DNA of 57,199 nucleotides from Syntrophorhabdaceae bacterium PtaU1.Bin034 (GTDB lineage Bacteria; Desulfobacterota_G; Syntrophorhabdia; Syntrophorhabdales; WCHB1-27): NCBI GenBank assembly GCA_002067405.1, contig MVRP01000007.1, positions 1 to 57,199 of the forward strand, written 5' to 3'. The notes under the pieces were generated by a model. It did no database searches and was not told the origin of the DNA. It saw only the letters and a program-made list of their open reading frames with translations. This document shows positions 25,963 to 35,102 of the stretch, piece by piece. How positions within the stretch are numbered: the stretch's first letter is position 1; each line of letters starts with the position of its first letter. The position numbers were made by a program, and so were the translations under genes.

Positions 25963-26245
25963 GAACTCACACGGGTATTCAGCACGCTCCCTTTATTGAT
26001 CTATCGACACCCTCTCACAACAGAGGCACCACGATTCACTATGCCGAACACCGCCGATAACAAAAGCATCAAATAAAACATAGCCGGCCGACAGACGGCG
26101 AAGAGGAAAGCAATAACCGGGATATTTTCCTGTATCCCCCTGGTTACACGATAGGGATAGACATGGGCGTGACGCGCCGTCGATTCTTGGCTTGAAAGCG
26201 ATAACAACAGGTAATTATTATGTTTTTTCGACAGGCCCGGCAAGG

Positions 26246-26260
26246 TGGCATGGAGTTTGC
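26246..26260 (+). promoter_or_regulatory. Sigma-54 (-24/-12) promoter of the TRAP/ligase operon
   Basis: TGGCAT, GGAGT, TTGC gives GG-N10-GC spacing with T following, a good sigma-54 box about 185 nt before the DctQ start. Together with the box at 22546-22560 it places both catabolic operons under the neighbouring NtrC-type activator. Confidence 0.75.
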
Positions 26261-26444
26261 TCCCTTTCCTGAAACAACGAATCATGAGCTTCCGGGACGC
26301 CAGGCAAGAATATCATGCACTTGTTCAACAGACAACAATTGCTGAAGGTCGGATACAGAGAACGAGGACCGGCCTGATGAGACAGATAGAATAGGTGCTC
26401 CGTATTCCAACCAGGCACTGATAGTGCGAGCGCCCAAAGGAGGT

Positions 26445-26936
26445 ATGGTGAATAGTAGATTGGATCAATTTCTCCGATTCGTGACCGGCATTCTCAATCA
26501 TATAGGCAGCACGGCCCTCACCGTTATGATGCTCCTGACGGTAACCGACGTGATCATGCGTGCCTTCGGCCACCCCATTATCGGGACCTTTGAGATTGTT
26601 GGCTTACTGCTGGCATTCGTTGTCGGTTTTACTATCCCGAAGGTCTCCTACGACAGGGGGCATGTGTTTATGGAAATTGTCCTCGAAAGGCTGGGCCAGA
26701 GGAGAAGGGACGTGCTGAACACCTTTACCCGCGTCATTGCTTTCCTGCTTTTTGCCGCCGTAGGATACAAGCTCTTTGGCGCCGCTCACGAATTCCGCAT
26801 TTCAGGCGAAGTTTCTCCGACCCTCGAGATTCCCTTTTATCCCGTGGCATACATGGTCGGCGTATGCTGCTTTATTGAATGTCTCGTATTTATCAATGAT
26901 ATAGCCAAGATATGGAGAGGAGACTACCATGAATGA
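26445..26936 (+). CDS. dctQ: TRAP transporter small membrane subunit (DctQ)
   Basis: A 163-residue four-helix inner-membrane protein that joins the large permease DctM in sodium-driven uptake of organic acids. Hydrophobic segments lie at about 18-38, 50-70, 94-114 and 130-150; FGHPIIGTFEIVGLLLAFVVGFTIP is typical of the family. AAAGGAGGT directly abuts the ATG at 26445, so the GTG one codon later may be the true start. Its stop overlaps dctM by 8 nt. Confidence 0.9.
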   Translation: MVNSRLDQFLRFVTGILNHIGSTALTVMMLLTVTDVIMRAFGHPIIGTFEIVGLLLAFVVGFTIPKVSYDRGHVFMEIVLERLGQRRRDVLNTFTRVIAFLLFAAVGYKLFGAAHEFRISGEVSPTLEIPFYPVAYMVGVCCFIECLVFINDIAKIWRGDYHE

Positions 26937-28227
26937 ACTGATAGGGATTGTAATGCTCTTTTTGCTCCTGCTCCTTTTTGCTACCGGTATCGAGCTCGGC
27001 TTTGCCATGGCGGTCATCGGCTTCATGGGCTTTGCCTACCTTAACGGCGTTCCGCAAGCCATGAACCTCCTTGCAAGGGACATGTTCGATGTAATGACAA
27101 ATTACGGCTACACGGTCTTTCCCCTCTTTATACTGATGGGACAGATCGGTTTCCATACCGGCATCGCACAGCGGCTCTATGCCTGTTCAAATAAGTTCAT
27201 AGGCCACATTCCCGGCGGTCTCGCCATGGCCACCGTTGTCGGGGGCAGCGCCTTCAAGGCCATTTGCGGCTCGGCAACAGCCACAACGGCAACTTTTGCA
27301 AGTGTTGCGATGCCTGAAATGGACCGTTACGGGTATGACAAAAGACTCTCGACAGGGGTCATTGCAACAGTGGGAACCCTCGGTTGCCTCATACCGCCGA
27401 GCGTGGTCCTCATCCTTTACGGCGTTATCACCGAGCAGTCGATCGGAAGGCTTTTTCTCGCCGGAGTGGTCCCCGCAACAATAATAGCGTTGTTCTTCAT
27501 GGGCATTATCTACGGATGGGTGAGGATGAACCCGGCTATCGCACCCGTATCGGAACGCGCAGGATGGAAGGAGAGAGTGCGGAGCCTTCCCGAGGTGATC
27601 TGGGTCCTTATCATCTTTCTCCTCATGATAGGGGGTATTATGCAGGGATTCTTTACCCCTTCAGAGGCAGGGGCTGTGGGAGCATTTGCGATACTCATCC
27701 TTGCCCTGGCCAAGCGCGATCTGACGTTCAGGAAATACCTGACCTCGCTCACCGAAGCCATTCGTACGGCAGGGATGTTTCTCATGCTTCTGGCAGGCTC
27801 GGCGATACTGGGCCATTTCATCGCCGTGACCAATATCCCTCAGAACACCGCGGAGTGGCTCGTTTCATTGCCTGTTAACCGATATCTTATCCTGATCGGC
27901 ATTTGTATTATTTTTGAGCTTGGCGGTTCCTTCATCGAAGACCTTGCATTCATGATCCTTGCCCTGCCTATTTTCTATCCGACGATCGTCAAGCTCGGCT
28001 TTGACCCCATCTGGTTCGCGGTCGTCATTTGCGTGATTATCATGGTGGGGATGGTCATCCCGCCGGTGGCCATTTGTGTCTTTGTCGTAAAAAATATCAC
28101 CAAGGTGCCGATAGGCCAAATATATAGAGGGTGCGCGCCGTTCCTGATCGCTCTCATAATCTGCTGGGGCATTGTCCTCTTCATCCCGCAGCTTTCCCTC
28201 TGGCTTCCCTCGTTGTTTTTTAAATGA
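26929..28227 (+). CDS. dctM: TRAP transporter large permease (DctM)
   Basis: A 432-residue integral membrane protein with about 12 hydrophobic segments, the ion-coupled translocation subunit. GSAFKAICGSATATTATFASVAMPEM and the IPPSVVLILYG segment are the strongly conserved TRAP-M cores, and FFTPSEAGAVGAF is the repeated second core. It is translationally coupled to dctQ. The transported compound is not predictable from this subunit. Confidence 0.95.
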   Translation: MNELIGIVMLFLLLLLFATGIELGFAMAVIGFMGFAYLNGVPQAMNLLARDMFDVMTNYGYTVFPLFILMGQIGFHTGIAQRLYACSNKFIGHIPGGLAMATVVGGSAFKAICGSATATTATFASVAMPEMDRYGYDKRLSTGVIATVGTLGCLIPPSVVLILYGVITEQSIGRLFLAGVVPATIIALFFMGIIYGWVRMNPAIAPVSERAGWKERVRSLPEVIWVLIIFLLMIGGIMQGFFTPSEAGAVGAFAILILALAKRDLTFRKYLTSLTEAIRTAGMFLMLLAGSAILGHFIAVTNIPQNTAEWLVSLPVNRYLILIGICIIFELGGSFIEDLAFMILALPIFYPTIVKLGFDPIWFAVVICVIIMVGMVIPPVAICVFVVKNITKVPIGQIYRGCAPFLIALIICWGIVLFIPQLSLWLPSLFFK

Positions 28228-28395
28228 GCATGGAAGGGAAATGAAAGCGTTCTGTGTACCCGGGCTCAATGAAAAAGACCGATGCTTTTGTCCTGAGCAA
28301 GTCAAAGGAACGGAGTTCTTGAACGACAAGCTCCTGGTTGCGAAAGGCAAAAAAAAGGAGTTCTTGACAATATACAAAATAAAGGAGGTAGGGCA

Positions 28396-29457
28396 ATGAT
28401 AAGAAAGGTTCTGGTAGCGGTATGTCTCTTTTCAGCTCTTTCGCTTTTGGGTGTGCCAACCGGCCGAGCGGACGTGATCAGACTGAAGTTTGCCAATTAC
28501 ATGCCAATTATGCATACCAACACGATAGTCATGGGCAAGTTCGTCGATGAGGTGAACAAAAAGCTGGCCGGCAGGGTGGAGATAACCATGTACTCGGCGG
28601 GTACGCTCCTTACAGCGCCCAAAATGGCTGCCGGCGTGGCGTCCGGCATCGCCGACATCGGTCTTTCGCACTGTTCGTACTCGAGGGGCCGCTTCCCCGT
28701 CATGGAGCTAACGGAATTACCCTTCGGTGCTTCGAGCAGCTTTATACTCACCAACGCGATCAATGATTTTTACAATAAATTCAAGCCCAAAGAATGGGAT
28801 GCCTATCACCCTCTCCTGTTCGGCGCAAGCTCTCCCTCCACCATACAAACACTTGGTAAGCCGGTAAAAACGCTGGAGGACCTCAAGGGATTGAAGATAA
28901 GGGGTACCGGCCGGAGCGGGGAGATCGTCAAAGCCCTGGGTGCGATCACGACACCGGTCGAGATGATGGATATGTATGAATCCCTGAGACGAGGTGTCAT
29001 AGACGGGAACATGGGTCCCTACGAGCAGTTGAAAAGCTTCAGGACGGGCGAGGTGTTAAAGTACCATAGCGTGGCCTGGCAGGCCGGCAGCGGCTATACC
29101 TTCTATGTAGTCGCCAACAAGAACAAATGGAACAGCCTTCCGGCGGACGTCAAACAGGTCATCGACGAAACAGCCAAGAAATATATCGAGCCGTGGGGAA
29201 TCGGATATAACAAGGTGGATCTGGACGGTCTGGAATTCTTCAAACAGCAGGGCGGCCAGGTCATACCGATCCCCGACGCGGAGATCAAGAGATGGCTCAC
29301 GGCCGTGGAGCCGGTCATTGCCAAATACAAGCAGGACATGATCGCCAAAGGTTTCAAGGGAGAAGATGTCGACGCCTGGATCAAGTTCCTGAAGGAACGG
29401 ATCGCATACTGGACGACCCAGGAGAAGGCAAGGAAGATACCGACCGCATATAACTGA
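28396..29457 (+). CDS. dctP: TRAP transporter periplasmic solute-binding protein (DctP)
   Basis: A 353-residue exported receptor. Residues 1-25 form a Sec signal peptide, with a likely cut after GRA. The mature part shows LEDLKGLKIRGTGRSGEIVKALGA, containing the Arg that usually grips the ligand carboxylate, and VWQAGSGYTFYVVANKNKWNSLP. Ribosome site AAAGGAGG. The ligand is inferred to be a carboxylate, since a CoA ligase follows. A GGAGTTCTTGA direct repeat and a small hairpin (about 28312-28334) lie in the 168-bp gap after dctM. Confidence 0.93.
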   Translation: MIRKVLVAVCLFSALSLLGVPTGRADVIRLKFANYMPIMHTNTIVMGKFVDEVNKKLAGRVEITMYSAGTLLTAPKMAAGVASGIADIGLSHCSYSRGRFPVMELTELPFGASSSFILTNAINDFYNKFKPKEWDAYHPLLFGASSPSTIQTLGKPVKTLEDLKGLKIRGTGRSGEIVKALGAITTPVEMMDMYESLRRGVIDGNMGPYEQLKSFRTGEVLKYHSVAWQAGSGYTFYVVANKNKWNSLPADVKQVIDETAKKYIEPWGIGYNKVDLDGLEFFKQQGGQVIPIPDAEIKRWLTAVEPVIAKYKQDMIAKGFKGEDVDAWIKFLKERIAYWTTQEKARKIPTAYN

Positions 29458-29499
29458 GCAACGAATTTCCGACTTCATCGTATAACGCGAGGTGTGCTT

Positions 29500-30819
29500 A
29501 TGCCGAAGATAAAAATGTGGAGACCCGAATTAGAGACGTTACCGAGGGAAGAGTTAGAGAAATTGCAGTTGAAGCATTTCAGGAAACAGATGAAGTATGT
29601 GATGGAAAAGAGCCCTTTTTACAGAAAGAAGTTTACGGCGGCCGGGGTAACGCCGGACGACATCAAGACTATGGACGATGTGAGGCGGGTGCCCTTTACC
29701 ACGAAGCAGGAATTATTGAAGTCGCAGGAGGAACATCCGATCTTCGGTGATTTTCCCTGCATCAGGCCGGAACAGGCGACGAGGGTATTTCAGACGTCAG
29801 GGACGACCGGGAAGCCTTTGAAGATCCCCTTGAGCAAAAAGGACTGGTTCAAGACCTATTATGAGCAGTTCAGTTACTATCTTTGCGGTTACGGAATTAA
29901 CCGTAAGGATGTCGCATTCTTCCCCTTCACCTACGGGACTTTCATAGCCTGGTGGGGCGTCCAGGCTGTGATGGAACAGCACGGGATCACCATAGTCCCG
30001 GGCGGGGGCCAGACCTCAGACGCACGGGTGAAAAGCATTGTGGACTGGGAGGCCACGGTTGTATGCGGGACGCCGACTTACATCATCTATCTTGGAGAAT
30101 TGGCGAAGAAGCTGGGGATCGATCTTCCCAATTCGAAGGTGAGGGTCGTTATTACGGCCGGCGAGCCGGGCGCACAGGTTGCCGCAACGAAACATCTCGT
30201 AGAGAGCCTGTACGGAGCGAAGAACTATGACGATATAGGGAGCACGGAGATATCGAACTTCGGATTCGAATGCGTGGTGCAGAAAGGCACGCACATGGTT
30301 GAAAGCATGTTCCTGCCGGAGTCTCTCGACACGGAGACGCTAAAGCCCGTGACCGAAGGCGAAGTCGGTGAGCTTGTGCTGTCAAACCTTTTCTGCGAAA
30401 GCGCGCCCCTCTTACGCTACATGACAAAAGACCTCGTGCGGTTCAACTATCGGAAATGCGATTGCGGAAGGACATTCCTGCGGATGGACGGCGGTGTACT
30501 GGGGCGGGCAGACGATATGTTTACCTTTGGCGGGGTCAATATCTTCCCCTCGGCGGTTGAAAATTTCATCAGGGGAATACCGTCGTTTTCTAACGAATAC
30601 CAGTTGGTTATCCCCGAGCAAGGCTCGGGAAAGAGAATGATCATACGGGTCGAACCGGCAAACGGCGATATGTCCGATCAACAGATGAGAAATGCGATAA
30701 AGGAGCTGTCGGACAGTATCGTCTACAACATAAAAATTACGGCTGATATCCAATTGGTTGCTCCGGGGACCTTGCCGCGGTTCGAAGGAAAGGCAAAAAG
30801 AGTCATCCGGGCAAATTGA
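29500..30819 (+). CDS. Phenylacetate-CoA-ligase-like AMP-forming acyl-CoA ligase
   Basis: A 439-residue member of the PaaK branch of the adenylating enzymes. FQTSGTTGKPLKIPLSK near residue 100 is the ATP phosphate loop; TAGEPG, DDIGSTEIS and GRADDMFTFGGVNIFPSAVENFI are the later core motifs, and the C-terminal lid has PRFEGKAKRV. The TRAP receptor upstream and the SDR and thiolase downstream suggest it activates the imported acid to its CoA ester. The aryl versus alkyl preference is unknown. The start at 29500 has GAGGTG in front. Confidence 0.88.
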   Translation: MPKIKMWRPELETLPREELEKLQLKHFRKQMKYVMEKSPFYRKKFTAAGVTPDDIKTMDDVRRVPFTTKQELLKSQEEHPIFGDFPCIRPEQATRVFQTSGTTGKPLKIPLSKKDWFKTYYEQFSYYLCGYGINRKDVAFFPFTYGTFIAWWGVQAVMEQHGITIVPGGGQTSDARVKSIVDWEATVVCGTPTYIIYLGELAKKLGIDLPNSKVRVVITAGEPGAQVAATKHLVESLYGAKNYDDIGSTEISNFGFECVVQKGTHMVESMFLPESLDTETLKPVTEGEVGELVLSNLFCESAPLLRYMTKDLVRFNYRKCDCGRTFLRMDGGVLGRADDMFTFGGVNIFPSAVENFIRGIPSFSNEYQLVIPEQGSGKRMIIRVEPANGDMSDQQMRNAIKELSDSIVYNIKITADIQLVAPGTLPRFEGKAKRVIRAN

Positions 30820-30911
30820 CCACGTCTTTTACAGGGTGCGGGTAATAACTCCGGGACAGGCACCATCCGCACCATTAAATGCGCGTCGCACGACTGGGGA
30901 GGTTCGCTATC

Positions 30912-31667
30912 TTGACAAGACTTGCACTGGTAACAGGGGCTACCATGCCCCACGGCATCGGAAGGGCGGCCGCGCTGGCCATCGCCCGTGATGGGGCGGA
31001 TGTGGTCGTGACCGGGTTCAATAACATGGACGGGGCCGAGGCGGTGGCGGAAGAGATCAGCGCCATGGGCAGGAGATCGATGGCGCTCAAGATGAACGGG
31101 AGAGACCACGAAAGCGTCAGGGAATGCTTCGCAACCATAAAGGAAAAAATGGGTCCTGTCGAGATCCTGGTAAATAACGCGGCGCAGATGCGCCGGATGG
31201 TGACCATAGCGAAGACAAAGGTAGAAGACTGGGACAACGAAGTAAGGCTGTGCCTCAACGCCGCGTTCTACTGCATCAAGGAGGCGTGGCCGGACATGAC
31301 CGCCAATAAGTATGGGCGCATCGTGAATATGACATCTGTGGCGGGTGTCATGGGAGGTTCAGGCCAGACGGGCTACGGCGCCGCCAAGGCCGGTCTCATC
31401 GGCCTTTCGAAATCGACTGCCCTTGAGGGTGCGCGGTTCAATATCACCGCGAACTGCGTGCTCGTCGGCACCGCCAATACGGAAGCGTACTATGAGCCTA
31501 TCCCGGAAGATATCCGTAAGAGGTTTGAACAGAGGATCGCCCTGAAGAGACCTGCGGAGCCGGAGGAGATAGGAGAGGCAATAGCGTTCGTAGTATCCGA
31601 CAAGGCATCATATATGACCGGGGCCGTAATGAACATGATGGGCGGGCTCGATCTGTTCGTGTTTTAG
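30912..31667 (+). CDS. Short-chain dehydrogenase/reductase
   Basis: A 251-residue SDR oxidoreductase. The cofactor motif is GATMPHGIGRA at 9-19 (TGxxxGIG class), NNAAQ follows near 88-92, and the catalytic residues are Ser142, Tyr155 and Lys159 (YGAAK). The TTG at 30912 is preferred because GGGAGG lies nine bases upstream and the protein then opens on the first beta strand; an ATG at 30879 has no ribosome site. In this operon it probably oxidises a beta-hydroxyacyl-CoA or another CoA-bound alcohol. Confidence 0.87.
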   Translation: MTRLALVTGATMPHGIGRAAALAIARDGADVVVTGFNNMDGAEAVAEEISAMGRRSMALKMNGRDHESVRECFATIKEKMGPVEILVNNAAQMRRMVTIAKTKVEDWDNEVRLCLNAAFYCIKEAWPDMTANKYGRIVNMTSVAGVMGGSGQTGYGAAKAGLIGLSKSTALEGARFNITANCVLVGTANTEAYYEPIPEDIRKRFEQRIALKRPAEPEEIGEAIAFVVSDKASYMTGAVMNMMGGLDLFVF

Positions 31668-31697
31668 CGCACAAGACTTTATTAGCAGGAGGAATCA

Positions 31698-32900
31698 ATG
31701 AAGCAGTATACAAAGGCCTATATACCCTATAAGGGCTACTACTCAACCCCGTTCTCACGCTGGCAGGGCAGTATGCAGAACGACAACGCCATTGAGCTGG
31801 GCGCGAATACCGCAAGGAGGTGGCTTCTTGAGAAAAAGATTGATCCGACAGTGGTTGATTATCTCTATCTCGGCTCCAGTGTGGCCCAGAACCACTGGTT
31901 CTGCGCCCACAATTGGGCATCTGCGATAATCACCGACGATCGGAAATTTGTGCCCGGCCTGTTCGTGAACCAGGCGTGCTCGACTTCTACTACGGTACTG
32001 AGCCTTCTCGCAAAAGATCTCGAGCTTGGTGCCTATGACGTTGGTTTCGCTCTCATGGCCGACCGCTGTTCCAACGGTCCGCACACCACGTGGGCTGACC
32101 CGCTGGCACCAGGCGCGCAGCCCGAGAGGGAAGATTGGAATATGGATAATTTCGGCGGTAATCCCAAGCATCGAAGCCCGATGGTCCAGACCGCGGAGAA
32201 CGTGGCCAAGGAATTAGGCATCACAAAAGAGCAATGCGATATAGTGGTGCTGAGGCGCTTCGAGCAGTATCAGGAAGCGCGTGCGAATGACCGGGCGTTC
32301 CAGAAGCGGTACATGTTCGCGCCGGAGGTGACGGTGTCGAAGAAGAAAAAGAAACTTGTGGAAGAAGACGAAGGGTGGACACCGACAACCGCGGAAGGTT
32401 TGGCAAAGCTGAAGCCGGTCGTGTCGGAGGGATGTCTCAGCTTCGGGGCACAGACTTTTCCTGCTGACGGGAACTGCGGGATAATCGTGACCACGAAGGA
32501 AAAGGCAAAGGAATTCAGTGCGGACCCGAAAATCGAGATTCAGATAGTTTCTTACGGCTTTGCGCGGGTGAAGCCTATGTTTATGCCTGCCGCTCCGGTA
32601 CCTGCGTCTCAGATGGCCCTCGTTAATGCCGGGTTGAAAGTCAGCGATATGAAGGCGATAAAGACCCACAACCCGTTTGCGGTGAATGACATCGCCTTTG
32701 CGAAAAAGACAGGCTACGACGTAATGAAGATGAACAACAATGGAAGCTCCCTTATCTACGGTCATCCTCAGGGGCCGACTATAGGAAGAGCCGTATGCGA
32801 ACTGATCGAAGAGTTGGTGCTCTTGGGTGGGGGGTACGGTCTCGTGACAGGCTGTGCTGCCGGAGATACGGCAGCCTCTCTCGTCTTCAAGGTAGCATAG
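31698..32900 (+). CDS. Thiolase-family acyl-CoA acyltransferase
   Basis: A 400-residue thiolase-fold protein. Cys94 (NQACSTSTT) is the acyl nucleophile, with His324 (THNPFAVND), His356 (NNNGSSLIYGHPQGP) and Cys386 (GCAAGD) at the other active-site positions. The last motif departs from the usual CxGxG, and a basic loop KKKKK near 215 is inserted. It is the last gene of the operon. It fits thiolytic cleavage of a beta-ketoacyl-CoA made by the SDR, though the altered final motif makes a condensing or non-thiolytic role possible. Confidence 0.85.
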   Translation: MKQYTKAYIPYKGYYSTPFSRWQGSMQNDNAIELGANTARRWLLEKKIDPTVVDYLYLGSSVAQNHWFCAHNWASAIITDDRKFVPGLFVNQACSTSTTVLSLLAKDLELGAYDVGFALMADRCSNGPHTTWADPLAPGAQPEREDWNMDNFGGNPKHRSPMVQTAENVAKELGITKEQCDIVVLRRFEQYQEARANDRAFQKRYMFAPEVTVSKKKKKLVEEDEGWTPTTAEGLAKLKPVVSEGCLSFGAQTFPADGNCGIIVTTKEKAKEFSADPKIEIQIVSYGFARVKPMFMPAAPVPASQMALVNAGLKVSDMKAIKTHNPFAVNDIAFAKKTGYDVMKMNNNGSSLIYGHPQGPTIGRAVCELIEELVLLGGGYGLVTGCAAGDTAASLVFKVA

Positions 32901-32978
32901 GGCAACAATAGTCCGATTCCTGAAAGACATGGGGACGGACTGCATCAGACCACGGCAAGGTGAACTCGGCCGTTTATC

Positions 32979-33013
32979 ATACCGGGGGGCACGTTCTTAT
33001 CGCCTCCCGGTAT
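32979..33013 (+). terminator. Stem-loop after the TRAP/ligase/thiolase operon
   Basis: Arms 32979-32990 and 33002-33013 pair over 12 positions with one mismatch around an 11-nt loop, about 80 bp after the thiolase stop. The tail is AT-rich rather than a clean T-run. It marks the probable end of the operon. Confidence 0.5.
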
Positions 33014-33156
33014 ATAAGGAAAGAATGGTTTTATTTTGTAGATTCGCAAGCACCTTCTGCAGATAGGTCAGTTCAGGTTGCAGAGACAACCGAACAGTTC
33101 GGAGGAAATCAATTGCTGCTGACAAGGGGGGGGGTAATAGGAAAGGAGAAAATGAA

Positions 33157-33339
33157 ATGGTTGGGTATCGGAGGAACAGGCTCAAAAATAGGACTGTCAC
33201 AGATTACGGGAAGCTTTCGAACGAAGAACTACAGAAGCTTTTGTTTGATAAGATTGAAACGGTCGGCATAGTCAACGTTGCAGACCATAACAGGCACACA
33301 ATCATTGCAATACTCGAGGTCTCGGAACTTACCGTGTGA
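33157..33339 (+). CDS. Hypothetical 60-residue protein
   Basis: A small soluble protein with a basic N terminus (RRNRLKNRT), a helix-like LSNEELQKLLFDKIE and a strand-like end (VGIVNVADHNRHTIIAILEV). AAAGGAG lies eight bases before the ATG. An overlapping frame starting 6 nt earlier is shorter spaced from the same site and looks less protein-like. A run of nine G residues (33126-33134) lies just upstream. No family recognised. Confidence 0.5.
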   Translation: MVGYRRNRLKNRTVTDYGKLSNEELQKLLFDKIETVGIVNVADHNRHTIIAILEVSELTV

Positions 33340-33370
33340 AACCGAAAAACTGTCGGGGGGGGTTCTTTAG

Positions 33371-33512
33371 ATGCATAAGCATACTTTTGCAAAAACTCTT
33401 CCAAGTCGTTAAGGAAGCAGAACCGGCAGACACCATCATCACCAACGGCAGGGTCATTAATGTGTTTACGAACGGTGTAGACGAAGGGCAGGCCATCACC
33501 GTCACCACTTAA
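33371..33512 (+). pseudogene. Frameshifted N-terminal remnant resembling an amidohydrolase/adenine deaminase
   Basis: MHKHTFAK can be joined, by removing one A from an A5 run near 33391, to LFQVVKEAEPADTIITNGRV and then INVFTNGVDEGQAI, after which a stop occurs. The ADTIITNGRVINVFTN segment resembles the N-terminal strand of adenine deaminase-type amidohydrolases. Everything downstream of about 45 residues is missing. It looks like the debris of a gene cut away by the neighbouring insertion. The family assignment is tentative. Confidence 0.4.
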
Positions 33513-33607
33513 GACCTGTTTCAGACTGTCCAGGATACCTAGACTATCTCTTTTTCCACCTTCTTTTAGCTAATCGCCGGAAGTGTTGCCAAAATTAAGG
33601 TTATTGA

Positions 33608-34816
33608 ATGAATTTAGTTCTATTTATGTTTTCTTTATCCGTTTTGCTTCTGGTTGCGATTGTTTCGGGCCATCTGATTCAAAAGGTCAAAATGCCGAAA
33701 ATTACCGGAGAAGTATTTGGGGGAATCATACTTGGCCCGACGATACTCGGAACACTTTTTCCAGAAATTTATAACTGGCTCTTTTTCTATTCTCATTCAA
33801 TTGTTGCGGCGAGAGAAATGTTTCTGAAATTATGTGCACTATTGATTCTTTTTGTGATTGGATTAGAGGTCGACCTTTCCGAAATCACAAGATTACGAAG
33901 GACGGTCCTTTGGACAAGTTTCTTCGGGCTGGCCCCCCCTTTCTTTTTGGGGATGGCTTCCGTTCTTGTGTTTCCCGGACTCTGGGGTTGCAATCCTTCT
34001 GGCAGCACTTGGCTATTGCCATTATTTGTTGGAACTGCCCTTTCTATTTCTGCCCTTCCGGTTATTGCCAGAATTCTGGCGGATCTAGGAATGCTTAGAA
34101 GCAAAATTGGTTCTGTTATATTGGCAACGGCTACAATTGATGATATTGTGGGTTGGATTTTTTTTGCCCTTATAAGCGCCTATTTTATTCCCGGCAGCCT
34201 TGCTGATATGAATCCCTTCGTCACGATCGGTGGCGTTCTCACGATGTTTTTGGTCGCTATGGCTTTCGGGAACAAACTGACCAAAAGGTTCATCGATTGG
34301 TGTGAACCGAATGAAGATTTTGATAATTTATTTTTAGGACTTACGATAGTTCTTGTTCTGATTTTCTCCGTATTCGCGCAAAGGATAGGCATTCATGAAA
34401 CTTTGGGCGCGTTTCTGGTTGGATTAGGTCTTTCGAATTGTGAACGACATAAAATGTATGATCCGCTTCGCAAAGCGGTAATGTCGTTATTTTCTCCTTT
34501 ATATTTCGTTTCTATTTGTTTAGGAGTAAATCTAGCCCAAAATTTTGATTTGATGCTGGCAGTGTTAGTGCTTGCAATAGCCACCATTGGAAAAGTGGGA
34601 GGAATTTGGCTAGGAGCCAAATGTTCAAGATTAGGTACTAGGGAATCGCTGGCCGTAGGATTCGGAATGAATGCGAGAGGAGCGGTTGGAATAATCCTTA
34701 TTACTTCGGGTTATGAGGCGGGAATACTGGACGCAAAAGCATATGGCGCTCTGCTTCTTATGGCTGTGGCGACCAGTATCCTCAGCGGTCCAATAATGAA
34801 AAAGGTGCTTGCTTGA
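33608..34816 (+). CDS. CPA2-family cation:proton antiporter
   Basis: A 402-residue integral membrane protein with about 12 hydrophobic segments. KITGEVFGGIILGPTILG, LCALLILFVIGLEVDL, ALSISALPVIARILADLGML, TIDDIVGWIFFAL (paired acidic residues of the transport site) and GFGMNARGAVGIIL are the conserved core. There is no C-terminal nucleotide-binding domain. Codon use is visibly more AT-rich than in neighbouring genes, and decayed gene pieces lie on both sides, which suggests recent acquisition. Sodium/proton exchange is likely; potassium is possible. Confidence 0.88.
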   Translation: MNLVLFMFSLSVLLLVAIVSGHLIQKVKMPKITGEVFGGIILGPTILGTLFPEIYNWLFFYSHSIVAAREMFLKLCALLILFVIGLEVDLSEITRLRRTVLWTSFFGLAPPFFLGMASVLVFPGLWGCNPSGSTWLLPLFVGTALSISALPVIARILADLGMLRSKIGSVILATATIDDIVGWIFFALISAYFIPGSLADMNPFVTIGGVLTMFLVAMAFGNKLTKRFIDWCEPNEDFDNLFLGLTIVLVLIFSVFAQRIGIHETLGAFLVGLGLSNCERHKMYDPLRKAVMSLFSPLYFVSICLGVNLAQNFDLMLAVLVLAIATIGKVGGIWLGAKCSRLGTRESLAVGFGMNARGAVGIILITSGYEAGILDAKAYGALLLMAVATSILSGPIMKKVLA

Positions 34817-34838
34817 GACAGAAGCCGCTCCCCATTCT

Positions 34839-35020
34839 TATATGGTGAGCTACTCGACCGTCTATCGAATCTTCAAGAAGCACTGGGTGTCCGAGACCGA
34901 CCCATGTCTATCCGGACAGGAGAAAATTCGAGGCAGCACTTCACCGGCCTATTGGCACGGAGTCTATGTGTCGATTTTATTCATATTTATTCATTGACTT
35001 ACGTACCGGCCTTGATAGAA
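34839..35020 (+). pseudogene. Remnant of an IS481/IS3-type transposase
   Basis: VSYSTVYRIFKKH, then in another frame RRKFEAAL, then YWHGVYV, and further on TYLFIFID-like residues follow the order of a DDE integrase-core transposase. Frameshifts interrupt it and no inverted repeats or intact ORF remain. It lies immediately 3' of the antiporter and supports an insertion history here. The exact family is inferred from these short segments only. Confidence 0.5.
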
Positions 35021-35102
35021 TGATGGCTATAGGATTCCCGGTCGGTTGGTTATCCGTCCTTTCACGGACCGCTCAAGGCACAACTTTTAAAAAAAGGTTG
35101 TC

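Noticed and set aside
33126..33134. Run of nine G residues as a phase-variable tract
   Set aside because: It is not inside a reading frame or a placed promoter spacer; no switchable gene can be supported.
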